In this document: positions 61,203-64,000 of the stretch, one piece after another | How the letters are laid out: every line of letters starts with the position of its first letter | How positions within the stretch are numbered: the stretch's first letter is position 1 | Assembly (NCBI GenBank): GCA_029962745.1 | Contig: CM057167.1 | Coordinates: forward strand, 17,791,704-17,855,703 | Length of the DNA stretch: 64,000 nt | Direction: 5' to 3' | Source of the DNA: Echinometra lucunter | Taxonomy: Eukaryota > Echinodermata > Echinoidea > Camarodonta > Echinometridae | Notes under the pieces: model-generated | The model's database searches: none | The model's input: the letters and a program-made list of their open reading frames with translations, nothing else | What the model was told of the DNA's origin: nothing | Translations under genes and position numbers: made by a program

Positions 61203-62141
61203 GATTTGATGATTATTTCAAGTTTCCGTATTCTTTTTTAAAAAATCAAATCATGAAGACTTAATTTCGAAATCAAAAGACAAAAGTCCACAACATAATA
61301 ATTCAGGTAAAACAATTTATACATCTCAACAAAGATAAAAATATTTATATTACAATATATATAGATATATTTATATGCACACAAAATTTTTACATACAAT
61401 AAAATGAATACACATATGTGAATAGACTCATTTCTGGTAAAATTTCAGAAATAGTCCCATTCAAATTCATTTGTGACAATGAAAAAGATATAGTTCTATA
61501 TCATAGTAATATTGTACTGAAAAGCTCTATATCATTGTCTTCATAACTGACCACAGATTTTAATTTTAATGAATAAGGAACTATAGTCCTATATTACAGC
61601 ATATTATGCAAAACAATATTTCTTTATCACTCTCTTTATTGATTTACCATGGCCATCAGCTAGATGATGAATATGTAATCCTTGTTCTATATGATGACAT
61701 AATTGTCATGAAAATTGTTTTGATGGGATGGCTATACAATGCTCTAAATTTGATAATGGCTATGCACCCTTGTTTTATATCACTGTACTGCTGTCCAAAA
61801 AATTGTTTCACTATTTCATAAGTAAAATGAGTAATGCTTCTCCATAATGACTAATTTATTGTCCAGAAAGCTGATTATGTTTAAGTGGATACATATGAGT
61901 TCATTAAGGCTTCACATTTGATAATATCAAATTCCAAGAATCATGGAACTGCATTGTGACAGGTTGTTTCTCAGTCTTCATAGCTTGACCAATGCTACGA
62001 ATTTGATAAGGAAAAGGGAGAAACCCATTTCTACTGGAATAGAGTTGCCTGTCTTAAGCCTATGGAAATGAAATAATTCAGTACTCAATGGGCTACTATA
62101 ACACATCATATTATGCACAGGTTGATTCTGCTAACTCCTTT

Positions 62142-62265
62142 TCATGGGTTGACCAAGGCTTCCTGACGGCTGTCGTAGGTACCTTGACCTCTGACCTGTA
62201 AGTACCTAGTCTCCTCTCCAAGCAGTCCTCTGAAGACAAAAGTCCCAGCATAGCTTATATTGTGC
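62142..62265 (-). CDS. Terminal exon of ASH/MSP-type protein gene
   Basis: Acceptor TCCCTCTTCAG|GCAC (AG at 62267-62266) completes a Pro codon from the exon at 62769. It reads HNISYAGTFVFRGLLGEETR and YLQVRGQGTYDSRQ before TGA at 62144-62142. The end of a beta-rich Ig-like domain (GTFVFRG...LQVRGQG) is typical of ASH/MSP domains in ciliary proteins such as HYDIN, CFAP and DLEC1 families. DLEC1 is my best guess but is not proven. Confidence 0.75.
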
Positions 62266-62377
62266 CTGAAGAGGGAAGTAAAATAGGACATAATAACCAG
62301 TGGATTTCTACTTGAAAAAAAAATTGTAAGATGTGATCATATATTTCAAGCATATCTTAGCACCTTTGTTAAAGAGT

Positions 62378-62532
62378 TTTTTTTTTTTTTTTTTCTAATC
62401 AACCCCATTCACTCCATACAACTTGGGGGGGGGGGGGGGAGGGAACACACCCACTCAAATATTCAAGGGTGGTGGGCACAACAGGGTATGCCCTCCCCCC
62501 CCCACCCCCCCCCCCCCCCCCCCCCCCCCATC
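62378..62532. repeat. T, G and C homopolymer cluster
   Basis: A T run (about 62379-62395), a G run (about 62425-62440) and a C run broken once by CAC (about 62493-62529), within the last intron of the ASH-type gene. The opposed G and C runs may again mark a small inverted element. Confidence 0.85.
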
Positions 62533-62768
62533 AAATTTTGGAAAAGACACCAGAAAAGGCTAACAGGTATGTCCTCCAAGAAAAAAAAGATCAGAAAAAG
62601 GGACACATGAACAAAAAATATTGTCAGCAATTTGGGGGGTATGCCCCCCCCAAAAAAAAAAATCAAGCCGAAGACTTTTTTTTGCTTGTCAGTAAATTTT
62701 TGGACAGTGTCCCCCCTCCCTCATTTTTAAAATGGACCGACACCCCTGATGATAGGCCTTTGACTTAC

Positions 62769-62889
62769 GGTGGTGTGAAGTAAACAGTGAGGATGGTCTT
62801 GCTATCAGAGACATGAGTAACATGAGGCTCTAGGTATCCAGCAGGAGGCGAAACCTCAAAGACATTGTCGGATGTAGTCTTCTGGGAAT
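62769..62889 (-). CDS. Penultimate exon of ASH/MSP-type protein gene
   Basis: Acceptor TTTGATCCATCAG|ATTCC (AG at 62891-62890), donor CCACC|GTAAGT. Phases 1 and 2 fit both neighbours. Reads SQKTTSDNVFEVSPPAGYLE then VTHVSDSKTILTVYFTPP; the FEVSPPxGxLEP...TVYFTPP pattern is typical of ASH-like beta-sandwich domains. The 121-nt length agrees exactly with the phase bookkeeping. Confidence 0.75.
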
Positions 62890-62997
62890 CTGATGGATCA
62901 AAGAACATAGAGATCATGTTAAAGCCAGGGTAAATAATCTGATTGCAGGGCCCTCTGCGAGAACAGTACATAGTACTGAAAAGGCTACAAGACATAT

Positions 62998-63085
62998 TAT
63001 ATCATTATTATTATTATCATTAATTATTAATTATCATCATTTTTATTATCATAATGATTATTATTATCATTGTTGTTATTAGACA
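62998..63085. repeat. (ATT)n/(ATC)n-rich tract
   Basis: ATTATTATTATCATT words for about 85 nt. Confidence 0.9.
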
Positions 63086-63541
63086 TTCAATAACTGTAAC
63101 TGCTAATCAGAAAGACACTACTTATTTGAGACAAACTGGGTCAGGCTCAGCCTCTCTTGACTCTCCTACGTGTACAAACATCCAATTTGCAACCAACTCT
63201 TATTAGCACCTCATATGCATATCACAGGAAGTTCAATATTGAAGATAATGTACTGCATAATCTACTGTATAAATTATGTTGGGGGAGTTTTGATTGTTTC
63301 AAGTTGTGATACTATGCTCAGCAGAAAAAAAAGACTTGTTTGTAAAGATCGTGCTATTTCTACATATATTTTCCTACTCATTGGGTATTATAATTCGCAT
63401 GCTTTGCAAGATGCACTCTATAGTGGCCAAAAATACAAGCTGCATTTTGTACTATTAACAGCTTCTTGGATCACATCATGAAGTATATAATTACAGTAAA
63501 AACAAGCAACAATGCTGCAATGGAGAATACTAAAAACTGAC

Positions 63542-63695
63542 CGTATGACACTGTCCAGTAGGATCCTGAGGATGTCCGGTTGCTGACGGTTACCTTCAAG
63601 CTTCTCTCTTGACCAACGAGACAAACACCAAAGTCCAGCTCCAACAGGCTCAGCTCAATGGATGGCAGGACAATAACAGCATACAGAGGGAGTTT
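63542..63695 (-). CDS. Internal exon of ASH/MSP-type protein gene (first visible)
   Basis: Acceptor CTTTCTTCCAG|AAAC (AG at 63697-63696), donor CATACG|GTCAGT, phase 1. Encodes KLPLYAVIVLPSIELSLLEL then DFGVCLVGQERSLKVTVSNR and SYWTVSYG. The LDFG...GQxRxxxVxxxNR signature is the hallmark first strands of an ASH/MSP domain. The upstream exons lie beyond the window edge. Likely an axonemal or ciliary protein; candidate family DLEC1, with HYDIN and CFAP proteins as alternatives. Confidence 0.75.
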
Positions 63696-64000
63696 CTGGA
63701 AGAAAGGTATCAAATACAAAATAAAAATCAATACATCACAAATGAGGTAATCAAGCTCTTTCTATATATGAATATCAGTATTGGTTATTTCACTTGGTTA
63801 TGAATTTTAGGACATCTTGTTGCCTTTTATAATTTCCACAAATATGTTGTACTGTGACCTTCAAAAATTATATAGTACTTGAAAGACTAGATTGCAATTG
63901 TAAAGAAATATAAAATATGAATCTTGGTCAGAAGTGAGGATCTTTCAAAACTAGAAACAATGTGTTGTGTCCATAGGACACGGATGCCACCGCTTAATGT

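Larger units (their letters stand above)
59888..62141. other. Intergenic region between DCAF13 and the next upstream gene
   Basis: Should contain the DCAF13 promoter and 5' UTR (just above 59887) and the 3' flank of the ASH-type gene. No TATA box or CpG-rich block is obvious. It also holds a nested poly-G element (60403-60729), a pyrimidine tract (61025-61200) and AT-rich DNA (61230-62100) with nothing recognised. Confidence 0.6.

Overview
The window is animal nuclear DNA: AT-rich, with intron-split genes, GT..AG splice sites, SINEs, LINE tails and many terminal-inverted-repeat (TIR) elements. The mix of a deuterostome-type GPCR, a metazoan-style DCAF13 gene and a dense load of small TIR elements, many carrying long G or C runs, fits a marine invertebrate. 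A sea urchin or other echinoderm is my best guess, but the sequence alone does not prove it.

Three genes are supported, all on the minus strand. (1) A class A GPCR resembling the prostanoid-receptor branch: exon 1 (46406-47203) holds TM1-TM6 and exon 2 (8918-9139) holds TM7, separated by a 37.3-kb intron at the end of TM6. (2) A complete DCAF13 (Sof1/WDSOF1) gene of ten coding exons, 59887 down to 49651. All junctions are in phase and it encodes 446 aa. (3) The last three coding exons of a larger gene (63695 to 62142), which look like an ASH/MSP-type ciliary protein, possibly DLEC1-like; its 5' part lies beyond the right edge.

Layout. 1-8917 lies downstream of the GPCR TM7 exon. It has no firm gene, but it carries a 3-kb GTCAGGTT-type satellite (about 4540-7570) with nested higher-order units. 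9140-46405 is the giant GPCR intron, filled with microsatellites, two tRNA-headed SINEs, a LINE 3' end, and at least nine TIR or foldback elements. 47204-48520 is GPCR upstream DNA with nothing recognisable. 48521-49020 is a 500-N assembly gap. 49021-59887 is DCAF13 and its 3' flank; intron 6 holds a TIR-bounded element whose 157-bp tandem units each carry nuclear-receptor half-sites. 59888-62141 is intergenic and contains a nested poly-G element. 62142-64000 is the 3' end of the third gene.

The three genes show no functional link. DCAF13 acts in ribosome biogenesis, the GPCR in signalling and the third gene probably in cilia. Most other open frames are low-complexity or repeat shadows.
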